From Natronorubrum sediminis (GTDB lineage Archaea > Halobacteriota > Halobacteria > Halobacteriales > Natrialbaceae), in assembly GCF_900108095.1 (NCBI RefSeq), contig NZ_FNWL01000002.1, positions 62,001-126,000 of the forward strand: a stretch of DNA of 64,000 nt, read 5' to 3'. Shown here in pieces: positions 55,286-63,773 of the stretch. The notes under the pieces were generated by a model. It saw only the letters and a program-made list of their open reading frames with translations, did not search any database and was not told where the DNA came from. A program made the translations under genes and the position numbers. Each line of letters starts with the position of its first letter. Position 1 is the first letter of the stretch.

Positions 55286-56194
55286 ATGGAGCCACTCGAG
55301 CGGTATCGGCCGATCGTCGACGATTTCGAGGCGTTTCTCGAGGCCTGCGCGCGGCCACTCGGCAGTGCCGTTCGCATCAACACGATCAAGGCCTCGGTCG
55401 GGCGCACGCTCGAGGCACTCGACGAGCACGGTGTCGCGTACGAACAGGCGGCGTGGAACCCTCGCGTCTTGCGTCTCGAAACCGACTCGCCGGGATCGAC
55501 GTGGACGTCCTTCCACGGCTTTACGCACGGACAGGAAGAGGTGTCTGCGGTCCCGCCGGTCGTCCTCGACCCCCAACCCGGCGAGCGCGTCTGGGACTGC
55601 TGTGGCGCGCCGGGCGGGAAGGCCACCCAGATCGCCGCGCGTATGGACGACCGCGGCACCGTCGTCGCGAACGACAGCAACCTCGGTCGCATCTCGGCCC
55701 TACGATTTAACGCGGAGCGACTCGGCGCGACGAGCCTCGCGGTGACGAACGACGACGCCCGAAACTACTCGCTCGAGCGATTCACCTTCGACGAGTTCGA
55801 CCGGACGCTCGTCGACGCGCCCTGTTCCTGTGAGGGGACGATTCGGAAGAACCCCGACGCACTGGACAACTGGTCGGAGGGCCACATTAGTTCGGTCGCG
55901 GGCATCCAGAAGGGAATTCTCCGTCGAGCAATTCAGGCTACCCGCGAGGGCGGCACGGTCGTCTACTCGACGTGTACGTTCGCCCCCGAAGAGAACGAAG
56001 CCGTCGTCCAACACGCCCTCGAGACCGAATCCTGTCGCGTCGTCGATTTCGACATCGACCTCGAGTACTCGCCGGGACTCACCGAGTGGGACGGCGAGGG
56101 GTACGACGAGGCCCTCGAGCAAGCCGCCAGAATCTACCCGCACCACAACGACACCGGCGGCTTTTTCGTCGCGAAACTGGAGGTGAGCGCCTGA
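55286..56194 (+). CDS. tRNA/rRNA m5C methyltransferase (NOL1/NOP2/Sun family, Trm4-like)
   Basis: 302-aa SAM-dependent RNA cytosine-C5 methyltransferase. Motif I VWDCCGAPGGKATQIAA, motif IV LVDAPCSCEGTIRKNPDA (Cys), motif VI YSTCTFAPEENE (catalytic Cys). The N-terminal region carries the RNA-binding MEPLERYRPIV part. Start ATG at 55286. Its stop overlaps the next start by one base (ATGA), so the two are coupled and probably work together. Confidence 0.9.
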   Translation: MEPLERYRPIVDDFEAFLEACARPLGSAVRINTIKASVGRTLEALDEHGVAYEQAAWNPRVLRLETDSPGSTWTSFHGFTHGQEEVSAVPPVVLDPQPGERVWDCCGAPGGKATQIAARMDDRGTVVANDSNLGRISALRFNAERLGATSLAVTNDDARNYSLERFTFDEFDRTLVDAPCSCEGTIRKNPDALDNWSEGHISSVAGIQKGILRRAIQATREGGTVVYSTCTFAPEENEAVVQHALETESCRVVDFDIDLEYSPGLTEWDGEGYDEALEQAARIYPHHNDTGGFFVAKLEVSA

Positions 56195-56727
56195 TGGGTG
56201 ACGACTCGTCCCCCACGGAGACCGAGCAAAACGACGGCCAGCGATTCGATCGACTCCCCGAAACACCCGACGAACGGACCGTCGAAGGCCGAGTCAGCCG
56301 TGAAGCGGTCGTCGACTACTTCGCGGACCGATTCGAGATACCCCCTGAGACGTTCGAGGAGTACACCTTCTGGGAGAAGGGGGCCGGCAAGATCTGGATC
56401 TACGCCGGGGAGGCACCGTCGCCTCTCGAGATCGAAGCGATCGGAATGACATGCCTGCGAACCCGACAGGAACACTGGAAGCCGACGACGGACTTCGCTC
56501 AGCGTTTCGGTCGCCACGCGAACGCGTGCGTGATCGATCTCGAGGACGAACAGGCAAGACGCTTCGCAGCGGGCGAGGATCAGGTCCTCGAGGGATGGGA
56601 CGGCGACTGGGGCTACCTGATCGCAGCCCACGAAATTGCGGGCGAACGCGAACCGATCGGAATCGGCCTCTACGTTCACGACGAACTGCGTTCGATGGTG
56701 CCGAAGGGACGCCAGCGAACGGTGTAA
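56194..56727 (+). CDS. PUA-like RNA-binding partner of m5C methyltransferase
   Basis: 177 aa. An acidic N-terminus is followed by a compact alpha/beta domain: VVDYFADRFEIPPETFEEYT, GAGKIWIYAGEA, KPTTDFAQRFGRHANACVID and GYLIAAHEIAGEREPIGIGL. It corresponds to the PUA-like C-terminal piece (DUF7122-like) that in other lineages is fused to NOL1/NOP2/Sun methyltransferases. Its ATG overlaps the methyltransferase stop, so a non-covalent complex is a good guess. Confidence 0.7.
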   Translation: MGDDSSPTETEQNDGQRFDRLPETPDERTVEGRVSREAVVDYFADRFEIPPETFEEYTFWEKGAGKIWIYAGEAPSPLEIEAIGMTCLRTRQEHWKPTTDFAQRFGRHANACVIDLEDEQARRFAAGEDQVLEGWDGDWGYLIAAHEIAGEREPIGIGLYVHDELRSMVPKGRQRTV

Positions 56728-57180
56728 TTACGTCGAGAGAGGCGGCAACTCAGCCTGTTCGAACCAGAAGGCTTCGATCGCGTGCCCCAACTCGGCGAAC
56801 TCGTTTGGACTGCTCGGCTTCGTCAGATACGCGTTCGCACTGAGATCGTAGCTTTTGGAGATGTCGTCGATCGTCTCCGAACTCGTCAGGACGATGATGG
56901 GTGGGGCAGCGAGGTCGGGATCGTCCTCGAGTCGCTCGAGGACATCGAATCCGCCTAGTCGAGGCAAGTTGAGATCGAGGAGGACGAGATCGATCGTAGG
57001 AAGCGACGGATCCTGTTGGTGGTTGCGCAAGCGCTCGAGTGCCGGATAGCCGTCGGTGACGGTGTAGAATTCCGTCTCGGTGACAATCTCCTTGAAGGCT
57101 TCTTCGATCAACCTGATGTCGCCCGGATTGTCTTCGACGAGCAAGATATGTCTCGGCTCGGTGGAAGGCGAGTGGCTCAC
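56728..57180 (-). CDS. Stand-alone response regulator
   Basis: 150-aa receiver domain with no output module. Phospho-acceptor Asp in LVLLDLNLPRLGGFDVLE, acidic pocket ILLVEDNPGD, Thr/Ser in IIVLTSSETID, and Lys in AYLTKPSSPNEF. Likely receives phosphate from a histidine kinase elsewhere and acts by protein contact. Convergent with the PUA-like gene; the stop codons abut. Confidence 0.88.
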   Translation of the reverse strand: MSHSPSTEPRHILLVEDNPGDIRLIEEAFKEIVTETEFYTVTDGYPALERLRNHQQDPSLPTIDLVLLDLNLPRLGGFDVLERLEDDPDLAAPPIIVLTSSETIDDISKSYDLSANAYLTKPSSPNEFAELGHAIEAFWFEQAELPPLST

Positions 57181-57357
57181 GAGTAGTGCACATTCTCATA
57201 CTGACAGTTCAACCCCTTAAGGCTGCACACTACACATGTTGGAACCCGGACGGATACGGTCGGTTGTGGGTCTTCGAGGTCGGAGTGCACCAGTCTTCGA
57301 TCGGTCAGCACACTCCGTTCGAAACACGCAGTCTGCGACCAGCGATGCCCGAGAGTT

Positions 57358-58365
57358 TCAGCGGTGCTCGAGTGATTCGCGAATCGACTCGGCCGCGCGC
57401 TCGAGTCGTTGGCGCTCGTCGGCCGAGAGTTCCCACTCGACGATTTCGGCGACGCCGGTTTCGTCGAGCACGACCGGCACGCTCAGGCTGACGCCCTCGA
57501 GTCCGTACTCGCCGTCGAGTGGCGTCGCCAGACAGACGGGATCCGAGTTGGGGTCGGTTCCGCCTTCGAGTAGCCTCGAGACGATCAGCGAGATACCGCG
57601 ACCGGTAACCCATCGCGAGGAGTCGCCATTGTCGCGCATATCGATGACGTCGTAGGGGACCGACCGAACGTAATCGAGGATCTCCGCGCGTTCTGCTTCC
57701 GGGAACTCGACTGGACGGCCGTCGATGGTCGTCCTCGAGAACACCGGAACCATGTGCTCGCCGTGCTCGCCGAGGATTGGACAGTAGACGTCGGCAGCCG
57801 ATACTCGGCCGTCTGCAGCCTCGCGTTCCGAAACCCGACGCGCGATTTCGTCCGCGATCCGCGCCGTTTCCGAGAGCGAGTAGCCGAGGAACGACCCTCG
57901 AGGCCAGCCACTCGCCTCCCAGAGGCGGTGAGTCACCCGATCAGAGGGGTTCGCGACGACGACCGTCGGCGTCGGATCGGCCGACGCGAACCACTCGCCG
58001 AGGTCGCTCGCGATCTCGAGGTTTCGCTCGAGGACGGACAGTCGGCCGCCGCGTTGGAAACTATCGGGTGAGCGAGGCTCGCTCGCGGTGACGACGATGG
58101 CGTCTGCAGCCTCGACGGGGTCGGGTCCGGGACTCGAGGTGGGGTCGATGACGGAGACGTCGCCGAGTGTTGAGGTCTCGAACTCCGGGCGGCCAATCGC
58201 GTGCGCTGCGTGAGAGCGGGAGTGGAACAGATCGATCGCGTGACCTTCCGCGCGTTCTACTTTCGGGTCGGCGAGCGTTACCTCGAGTGACGGATGTTGC
58301 GTCGCGAGCGTGTACGCGACGGTCGAACCGATCGTTCCCCCGCCGCCGACGACGAGTACGTGCAT
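57358..58365 (-). CDS. Malate/lactate dehydrogenase-family protein
   Basis: 335-aa NAD(P) dehydrogenase of the LDH/MDH fold. The Rossmann motif VVGGGGTIGSTVAYTLA starts the protein; the catalytic Asp lies in NPSDRVTHRLW and the catalytic His in LGEHGEHMVPVFS. Substrate-binding Arg positions (SEPRSPDSFQRGGRLSV) differ from both classical MDH and LDH, so the substrate is open. Start ATG 58365 opens the first strand. Confidence 0.8.
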   Translation of the reverse strand: MHVLVVGGGGTIGSTVAYTLATQHPSLEVTLADPKVERAEGHAIDLFHSRSHAAHAIGRPEFETSTLGDVSVIDPTSSPGPDPVEAADAIVVTASEPRSPDSFQRGGRLSVLERNLEIASDLGEWFASADPTPTVVVANPSDRVTHRLWEASGWPRGSFLGYSLSETARIADEIARRVSEREAADGRVSAADVYCPILGEHGEHMVPVFSRTTIDGRPVEFPEAERAEILDYVRSVPYDVIDMRDNGDSSRWVTGRGISLIVSRLLEGGTDPNSDPVCLATPLDGEYGLEGVSLSVPVVLDETGVAEIVEWELSADERQRLERAAESIRESLEHR

Positions 58366-58828
58366 ACTCGCCAATTTACGTCGGCTTCCTTGAATGGTTC
58401 CCATGGCACACGAATATCGTGGGTAACGTTTTCGAAGACATCCGATTTCTGTCGCGCAGTTCGACACCGGAGACACGACCGGTTGGCTGGCAGTTACTGT
58501 TCAATGGTGTATCCAGCACTGTCAGAGCACGTACAGGTGGAGACTACCGCTGCGGTCGCGACGCAAGCACACCGTCCGCGAGCGGCCGACGGGAGCGAGC
58601 GGCCTTGTAACGTATACTTTTGTGCAGAGAGGTGAGTGATCGAAGTCGTTCGAAAGACCCAAAGCGACGTTCGTGATGACGAGAAACCGCTGGTTTCTCG
58701 ACTCACGAGCGAACCCGAGGCGCACAACGGGACGTCCAGAGTGGACAGAGAGCGTCAACTCAGACGTGCAATCTTCTGAAAAATTGAAATTGTTGTCTGT
58801 CGCTGTGAACGACAGTTGTGTTTCGGTA
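58366..58828. other. Gene-free region with a long hairpin
   Basis: 463 bp between the dehydrogenase start and the cold-shock stop. The main object is the hairpin at 58668-58711; an AT box TATACTTTT sits at 58613-58621. No credible open frame seen. Confidence 0.5.
58668..58711. repeat. 44-bp imperfect hairpin
   Basis: Inner stem CGAGAAACC-gct-GGTTTCTCG (perfect, 9 bp, 58680-58700) and outer stem CGTTCGTGA (58668-58676) with TCACGAGCG (58703-58711; one G-T pair), separated by a small tga/ac internal loop. About 120 bp after the cold-shock gene stop, minus strand. Might be a terminator or small RNA. Confidence 0.65.
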
Positions 58829-59035
58829 TTACTGCCGAACGACGTTCGTCGCGCGAGGCCCCTTGGGCGAGGACTCGATGTCGAACTCGACCTCAGTACC
58901 TTCCGTGAGGTCTTCGCCGCCGACATCCTCCATGTGGAAGAAAACGTCTTCGTCGTCGTCGAGGTCGCCGTCATCTGTCGAAATGAAACCGTAGCCGCCA
59001 GTGTCGTTGAAGAAATCAACCTTACCGTTTGCCAT
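58829..59035 (-). CDS. cspA: Cold-shock domain protein
   Basis: 68-aa single OB-fold cold-shock protein. RNP1 GYGFIST (about residues 14-20) and RNP2 DVFFHMED (about 31-38) are present; the strong acidity (DDGDLDDDED) is typical of halophilic forms. MANGKVDFFN at 59035 is the start, with a TATCC box about 29 nt upstream. Binds RNA or ssDNA. Confidence 0.93.
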   Translation of the reverse strand: MANGKVDFFNDTGGYGFISTDDGDLDDDEDVFFHMEDVGGEDLTEGTEVEFDIESSPKGPRATNVVRQ

Positions 59036-59293
59036 TACAAACAAACAGAGAGTCGGACGAGGGATAACCCTTCCGGGGGTCGCGGTACCACGACTCTTCA
59101 CCGACACTCGCACGCAACGTTTGTGACCACGGTATCGTGATACGTGGCTGAAATAGACCAACGATCGTTCTTCACATCGTCACAGCTAGTCATCTCACAT
59201 CGCCGAACGACTCGAGTTTCCCCTCAATTCTCGCGACGTGGCGGGTCGCCGGTAACTGAAATTACAAGGGAGACCTGGCACATCCACTCATTC

Positions 59294-60691
59294 GTGGAGC
59301 CATCGGTAGGGTCGGGACGTGGTCGGCTCATCGACATCTGGAGACGCGTGTTCGGCCTCTCCTGGCCGGTAATGGCAGAGCAGGTCCTCCGGACGCTGAT
59401 GCGGACCACCGACCTCCTCGTCGCGGGGATGTTCTCTCCCGCCGCAGTCGCCGCCGTCGGCCTCGCAGACATCTACGGCCGCCTCCCCCTCTGGTTCGGT
59501 CTCGGCGTCGGCGACGGCGCGATCGCCCTCTCGAGTCAGGATACGGGAAGCGGACAGACGGCCAATCGAGACGAAGCCGTCACGCAGGCGCTCTTGCTCG
59601 GCATTCTCGCGGGGATTCCCTTCGCCCTCTTCGGCCTCGTCGGGAGCTACTGGGCGATCGACGTCCTCGGTGCGGGGTCCGAGACCGTCCGGCTGGGCGG
59701 GCAGTATCTGGCGATCATCTTCCTGACGGCACCCGCGTTTCACGTGACGATGATCGCCGCGCGAGCGATTCAGGGGACCGGCGACACGCGAACGCCGATG
59801 TACATCAACGCCGTGGCGAACGCGCTCAACATCGGCCTCACCGTCGGACTGGCGTTCGGCCTCGGGCCGTTTCCGGAGCTATCGATCGTCGGCATCGCCG
59901 TCGCGACGGCCATCGGTGACGTGCTCGCCGCACTGACGTTTCTCGCCGTCATTTACAGCTCCTGGAGCGATTTGGGATTCGTCCGGCCGTCCCAGCCCGT
60001 CATCATGAAACAACTGCTCGTGATCAGTTCACCGCGCATCGCCGAGGGGATCACCGAACTGATCGCCGAGTTTCCGTTCAACGCGATCTTGCTCGGGTTC
60101 GGCACTGGCGACGAGGTGAACGCGGCCTACCACGTTGGCAGGCGGGTCTACCAGCAGATCTCCTCGCCACTCGCGCGGGGATACGGCGTCGCCGCGAACG
60201 TCCTCTCCGGACAGGCCTTGGGCCGCGGCGAGTCCGAGAAGGCGTACTTCAACGGCCTCGCGACCGCTGCGCTCGCGGTTCTGACCGTCGGTGGGCTCGG
60301 CGTCGTGATCTTCGTCTTCGCCGAGACCGTCGTCCAACTGTTCTCGAACGATCCGGAAACGATCGGCTACGCCGTCGGCTTCGCACAGGCCTACGCCATC
60401 TCGACGTTCCTCATCGCCTGCTACGTCGTCCTCGCCGGCTCGCTTCGGGGCGGCAGCGAGACTCGGCCACCGTTCGTCGCGAAGGTCACCGGTGCCGTCT
60501 TCTTCTTGCTCGGCATCACCTACGTCTTCGGCGTCCAACTCGAGTACGGCGTCACCGCCGCCTACGTCGCCATCGTGGCCGACTTCGTCTGGCGAAACCT
60601 CGTGGTCGGTGCCGTATACCTTCGGGGACGCTGGCTCGAGCGGGGCCTCTCGATGATGCACGAACGGGGAAGCCTCTCTAACAACGATTGA
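59294..60691 (+). CDS. MATE family efflux transporter
   Basis: 465-aa exporter with 12 predicted helices. N-terminal LIDIWRRVFGLSWPVMAEQVL and mid RAIQGTGDTRTPMYINAVAN are typical of MATE (NorM/DinF-type) drug or organic-cation antiporters. GTG 59294 (VEPSVGSGRGRL) is the earliest start that leads directly into helix 1; an alternative ATG at 59371 would cut helix 1. Substrate unknown. Confidence 0.85.
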   Translation: MEPSVGSGRGRLIDIWRRVFGLSWPVMAEQVLRTLMRTTDLLVAGMFSPAAVAAVGLADIYGRLPLWFGLGVGDGAIALSSQDTGSGQTANRDEAVTQALLLGILAGIPFALFGLVGSYWAIDVLGAGSETVRLGGQYLAIIFLTAPAFHVTMIAARAIQGTGDTRTPMYINAVANALNIGLTVGLAFGLGPFPELSIVGIAVATAIGDVLAALTFLAVIYSSWSDLGFVRPSQPVIMKQLLVISSPRIAEGITELIAEFPFNAILLGFGTGDEVNAAYHVGRRVYQQISSPLARGYGVAANVLSGQALGRGESEKAYFNGLATAALAVLTVGGLGVVIFVFAETVVQLFSNDPETIGYAVGFAQAYAISTFLIACYVVLAGSLRGGSETRPPFVAKVTGAVFFLLGITYVFGVQLEYGVTAAYVAIVADFVWRNLVVGAVYLRGRWLERGLSMMHERGSLSNND

Positions 60692-60715
60692 GCTCTCCAA
60701 CGACGTTGCGGGCCC

Positions 60716-62275
60716 TCACTCGCGCGTATCACGCCTCTCGAGCGTGCCGCCGGCCAAGCCCTCCCACTCGACGCGGTAGCCGAGTTCCGCGAGGATCGCA
60801 CTCGAATCGGAGATGCCCACCTCCTCGAGCACGTCTTCCGCGTCCGCGAGATCCATCCCGACCTCGACGTCCTCGGCCAGCGACTCGAGTACCGACGGGT
60901 GAACGAGCGTTCTCCCGACCCGCTCGTGTTCTGGAAACGCCACGTCCGCCAGTGCGTCCTCGCTCACGCCGTGAGCCGCGGCGAGGTCCTCGAGCGAGCG
61001 GACGTCCGCGTCGGGTCGCAACTCTGCGGGCAAGTCGGCGGCGCTCTCAGCCACGAGTTGGCGTTCGTACTCCCGAAGCACGGCCGCGACGTCTTTCATC
61101 CGGACGGTGTCCGTGTAGGGAATCGCCCGGAAATCCCGCGCCTCGATTTCCTCGCCGACGCCGAGTGACTCGTCGACGGCGACGACGAGTTCGACGTCCT
61201 CGAGTCCCTCGAGTTGGGCGAGTTTCTTCTCGACGTACTCGGGCGTCCAAAAGCCCATGATCTCGACGTAGACCCGAAAGTCGCGGTGTGCATAGTCGAA
61301 CGCGAAATCGGGGATCATCACCCGCGTTCCCGTCGCGAGGGGTTCGGGCTCGCGACGGGGGTCCCACTCGAGGTCGAGCGTCGAAAACCGGCCGGCGAAG
61401 TCGGATTCAACGCCGCTGTCGAACGAGACGTCCGTCACTGGCTCCGCGTTGGGAACTCGAATGGGGTCCTCGTCGGACAGCGAGAGGGTCCGTTCGGTCC
61501 CGCGATCGTCGACCGTGGCCTCGAGCGACCACTCCTCGGCCTTCGCGACGGTTCGCAGGAGTCGTGCGAAGCGCGTTCCGTACCGACGCGTCGCGCGAAA
61601 GAGGTGCGTGGGTCCGGTGACGACGACTTCGCGCTCGGCGATACCTCCTCCTCTTGCGTCGTCGTTCGTCGGCGTGGAATCCGCGTCCAGTCGCGTTATT
61701 TCGTACATCAACCGCAGTCGCTTGACGGCGGAGACCAGCGTCTTCGGATCGCTCGAGCGAACCCGAACCTCGGTCGCGTCGAAGAGCGCGGTCTGAGCGA
61801 GCGAAAGGTTGTACTGCGCGATGAGATCGTCGGGATCCCATCGGGAGTCGACGCCCGTGAGAACCTGTCGCTCCTCGAGGTCGGCGTACAGCGCTCGCTC
61901 GAGGTCGTCCGCGGAGCACTCGAGCGATTCGCTCGCACGAATGAGCGCCATCGCCCGGTCGTCTTCGGTGACGACGCCGACCGCTTCGGCGGCCTCGAAA
62001 GCCTTCCGACGGGCGCGTTCGGGATCGATCGCCGCGTCGGTCTCGACGGTCGCCTCGCGCTCGAGCAAGGCGGCCAACCCGCGGACGAGTTTGAAATCGT
62101 CCGTCTCGCGCTCGAGCGCCTCGCAGGCGGTCTCGAGGGACGCACGCGGTTCGCCGACGTGTCCCTGATACGTCCCGAGGACGCGCGCAGCGAGTGGCCG
62201 ATGCTCCCGACCAGCAAACCGGGGCCGATAGCCGCCGCCGGCCCGTGAGACACGAAGCAGGTCCTTCGTCAGCAT
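60716..62275 (-). CDS. Bax1-type nuclease (DUF790 family)
   Basis: 519 aa. DUF790 proteins (Bax1) are archaeal nucleases that partner the XPB helicase in excision repair. The nuclease core is visible as TRVMIPDFAFDYAHRDFRVYV and EIMGFWTPEYVEKKLAQLEG (PDF, YVEI and EK motifs). The N-terminal two-thirds is helical and acidic. The XPB gene usually nearby is not present in this window upstream or downstream. Confidence 0.82.
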   Translation of the reverse strand: MLTKDLLRVSRAGGGYRPRFAGREHRPLAARVLGTYQGHVGEPRASLETACEALERETDDFKLVRGLAALLEREATVETDAAIDPERARRKAFEAAEAVGVVTEDDRAMALIRASESLECSADDLERALYADLEERQVLTGVDSRWDPDDLIAQYNLSLAQTALFDATEVRVRSSDPKTLVSAVKRLRLMYEITRLDADSTPTNDDARGGGIAEREVVVTGPTHLFRATRRYGTRFARLLRTVAKAEEWSLEATVDDRGTERTLSLSDEDPIRVPNAEPVTDVSFDSGVESDFAGRFSTLDLEWDPRREPEPLATGTRVMIPDFAFDYAHRDFRVYVEIMGFWTPEYVEKKLAQLEGLEDVELVVAVDESLGVGEEIEARDFRAIPYTDTVRMKDVAAVLREYERQLVAESAADLPAELRPDADVRSLEDLAAAHGVSEDALADVAFPEHERVGRTLVHPSVLESLAEDVEVGMDLADAEDVLEEVGISDSSAILAELGYRVEWEGLAGGTLERRDTRE

Positions 62276-62523
62276 TCCTCTCGGTCTGCGTGTGGTATCG
62301 TCAAAAGCGACTCGCTCTCGGCGACCCGATCGTTCTCGACGGCCTCGAGTGCGGTTTTGGCTCGATTATGGGATCCGCTTCTTCCGTCTCTCTTAGCAGT
62401 AGATAGGAGCGCAGTTTCTGTATTCAGAATCGGGACTGAAACTGAATCGGGGCAGTTCAGTACCTACACCTGCAAATGGAGCAGTGAATCACCAGAAACT
62501 ATTTGTCAACATAATATTATTTA

Positions 62524-62754
62524 GTGTGCATGTTGTCTGAAACTGAAAAATCGGTGCTAAAGTGGTTTGTTCTCCCTGCTGTGCTTACGTTTTTTCTCGT
62601 CAATCTTTTCCAAATTAGCCCACTTCTTTCGGTTTGGACCACATCTATAATTGGTGGAGGGAATCTCCTTTGGTTGATACTCATTCCCACTTATTCTCTG
62701 CTTTTAGCATTTCTCGTAGGGATTTGTTGCCTCCATTTTGCCCCTTCGAGGTAA
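62524..62754 (+). CDS. Small membrane protein in an AT-rich patch
   Basis: 76 aa, MCMLSETEKSVLKWF, with two hydrophobic segments (about 12-32 and 43-68; LPAVLTFFLVNLFQI, LLWLILIPTYSLLLAFLVG). The DNA from 62,400 to 62,870 is markedly AT-richer than the rest, and codon use here is unlike the neighbours. It may be a recent arrival or a remnant. An AT-rich ATAATATTATTT stretch just upstream could be its promoter. The start could instead be 62530. Confidence 0.4.
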   Translation: MCMLSETEKSVLKWFVLPAVLTFFLVNLFQISPLLSVWTTSIIGGGNLLWLILIPTYSLLLAFLVGICCLHFAPSR

Positions 62755-62874
62755 CTCGACCAGTCAGTCTAACCTTTGTGAGTGATGAAATCAAAAGACG
62801 AGACATAGAATCCCTACATTGAACGCGATTTTCATGCGCTACTCTGAATAACAAAACCGTACGACCAACTCCTG

Positions 62875-63648
62875 TTAGAAGATTCCAGTAATGAACGCCA
62901 ACCCCATGCCGACCAACACTGTCGCCGTCAGTATCGGCAGATACGGCGTGTATCGTTCGACTGTTTCCCGATGACGTTCGTAGCCCGCGATCAAGACTAA
63001 CGTCGGAACGAGGATTGCAACGATGACGACGAGCGAGTAGATCAACATCAGTTCCAGACAGTAGGCCGTTCCGGCACAGATCGCCAGAATTTGAATCGGT
63101 TCTTCGTGGGCGAATCCGAGAACGAGCGCTGTCGTCCCGAGGCCCATCAGCCCCCGTTCAGCGTCTTCTTGGCTCAGGTGTCGATGCCCGCCGCCGAACA
63201 GCCGTTCACGGATCCGAGTCAGCACCCCCTGCTGGGAGGGCTCACTCGAGTGGCCGTGGTCGTGGTCGTGGTCACAGTGTGTCTCGTCGTCAGCATGCGT
63301 GTGATTGTGTTCACGGTGGCCCGCTTCATCGGTGTGGTCGTGTCCCGTGCCGTGCCCGCCGTTCCGGTATTCGTGAATTCCAAGTAGAATAAGCACGGTT
63401 CCGGCGAGATACCGCATCAGTGGGCCTTCGGCGAACGCAGCGAAGCGACTGAACCAGAAATACGCCAGTACCAGTACGACGCTGCTAATCAGGTGTCCAA
63501 TCCCGAGAATAAGACCTGTGACCGTCCCATAGACCCACGTCCGCGAGCGATTCAACGCGTAGGTCGCCGCGATCGGCCACCCGTGATCCGGGAGCACCCC
63601 GTGAATAAAGCCGATTGCGGCGACGCCTGCGACGAGACCGATATCCAT
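62875..63648 (-). CDS. Nickel/cobalt transporter (NicO-like)
   Basis: 257-aa membrane protein with six or seven helices and a cytosolic His-rich loop (about residues 102-140: GHGTGHDHTDEAGHREHNH, then HCDHDHDHGHSS). Helix motifs GFIHGVLPDHGWPIAATYAL and GFAHEEPIQILAIC carry the conserved HxxxxDH and HEE residues of the NiCoT/RcnA group. Uptake or efflux cannot be told from sequence. Divergent from nikR, which makes nickel likely. Confidence 0.78.
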   Translation of the reverse strand: MDIGLVAGVAAIGFIHGVLPDHGWPIAATYALNRSRTWVYGTVTGLILGIGHLISSVVLVLAYFWFSRFAAFAEGPLMRYLAGTVLILLGIHEYRNGGHGTGHDHTDEAGHREHNHTHADDETHCDHDHDHGHSSEPSQQGVLTRIRERLFGGGHRHLSQEDAERGLMGLGTTALVLGFAHEEPIQILAICAGTAYCLELMLIYSLVVIVAILVPTLVLIAGYERHRETVERYTPYLPILTATVLVGMGLAFITGIF

Positions 63649-63676
63649 ACCGATTCTCGGCAGACACGGCACAAAA

Positions 63677-63725
63677 GTGCTGTTAGCACCGAATAGCGGG
63701 GACCGTAATACTCACTCTCCGTGAG
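63677..63725. promoter_or_regulatory. Two inverted repeats between nicO-like gene and nikR
   Basis: GTGCT-gtt-AGCAC (63677-63689) and CTCAC-tctcc-GTGAG (63711-63725). The first overlaps the TATA-like GCACTTTTGT of the transporter; the second precedes nikR. Plausible NikR operators. Confidence 0.4.
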
Positions 63726-63773
63726 CAAACCACAGCACCCATTCGTTCTCCCCGCTAGTACCGGCGTAGACAG

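Noticed and set aside
55156..55692. Upstream extension of the PAC2 frame
   Set aside because: Overlaps the methyltransferase gene in the opposite direction and has no PAC2 character.
58668..58711. Box C/D small RNA (a GTGATGA C-box-like sequence is present)
   Set aside because: No D or D' CTGA boxes at proper distance; a plain hairpin explains the sequence better.
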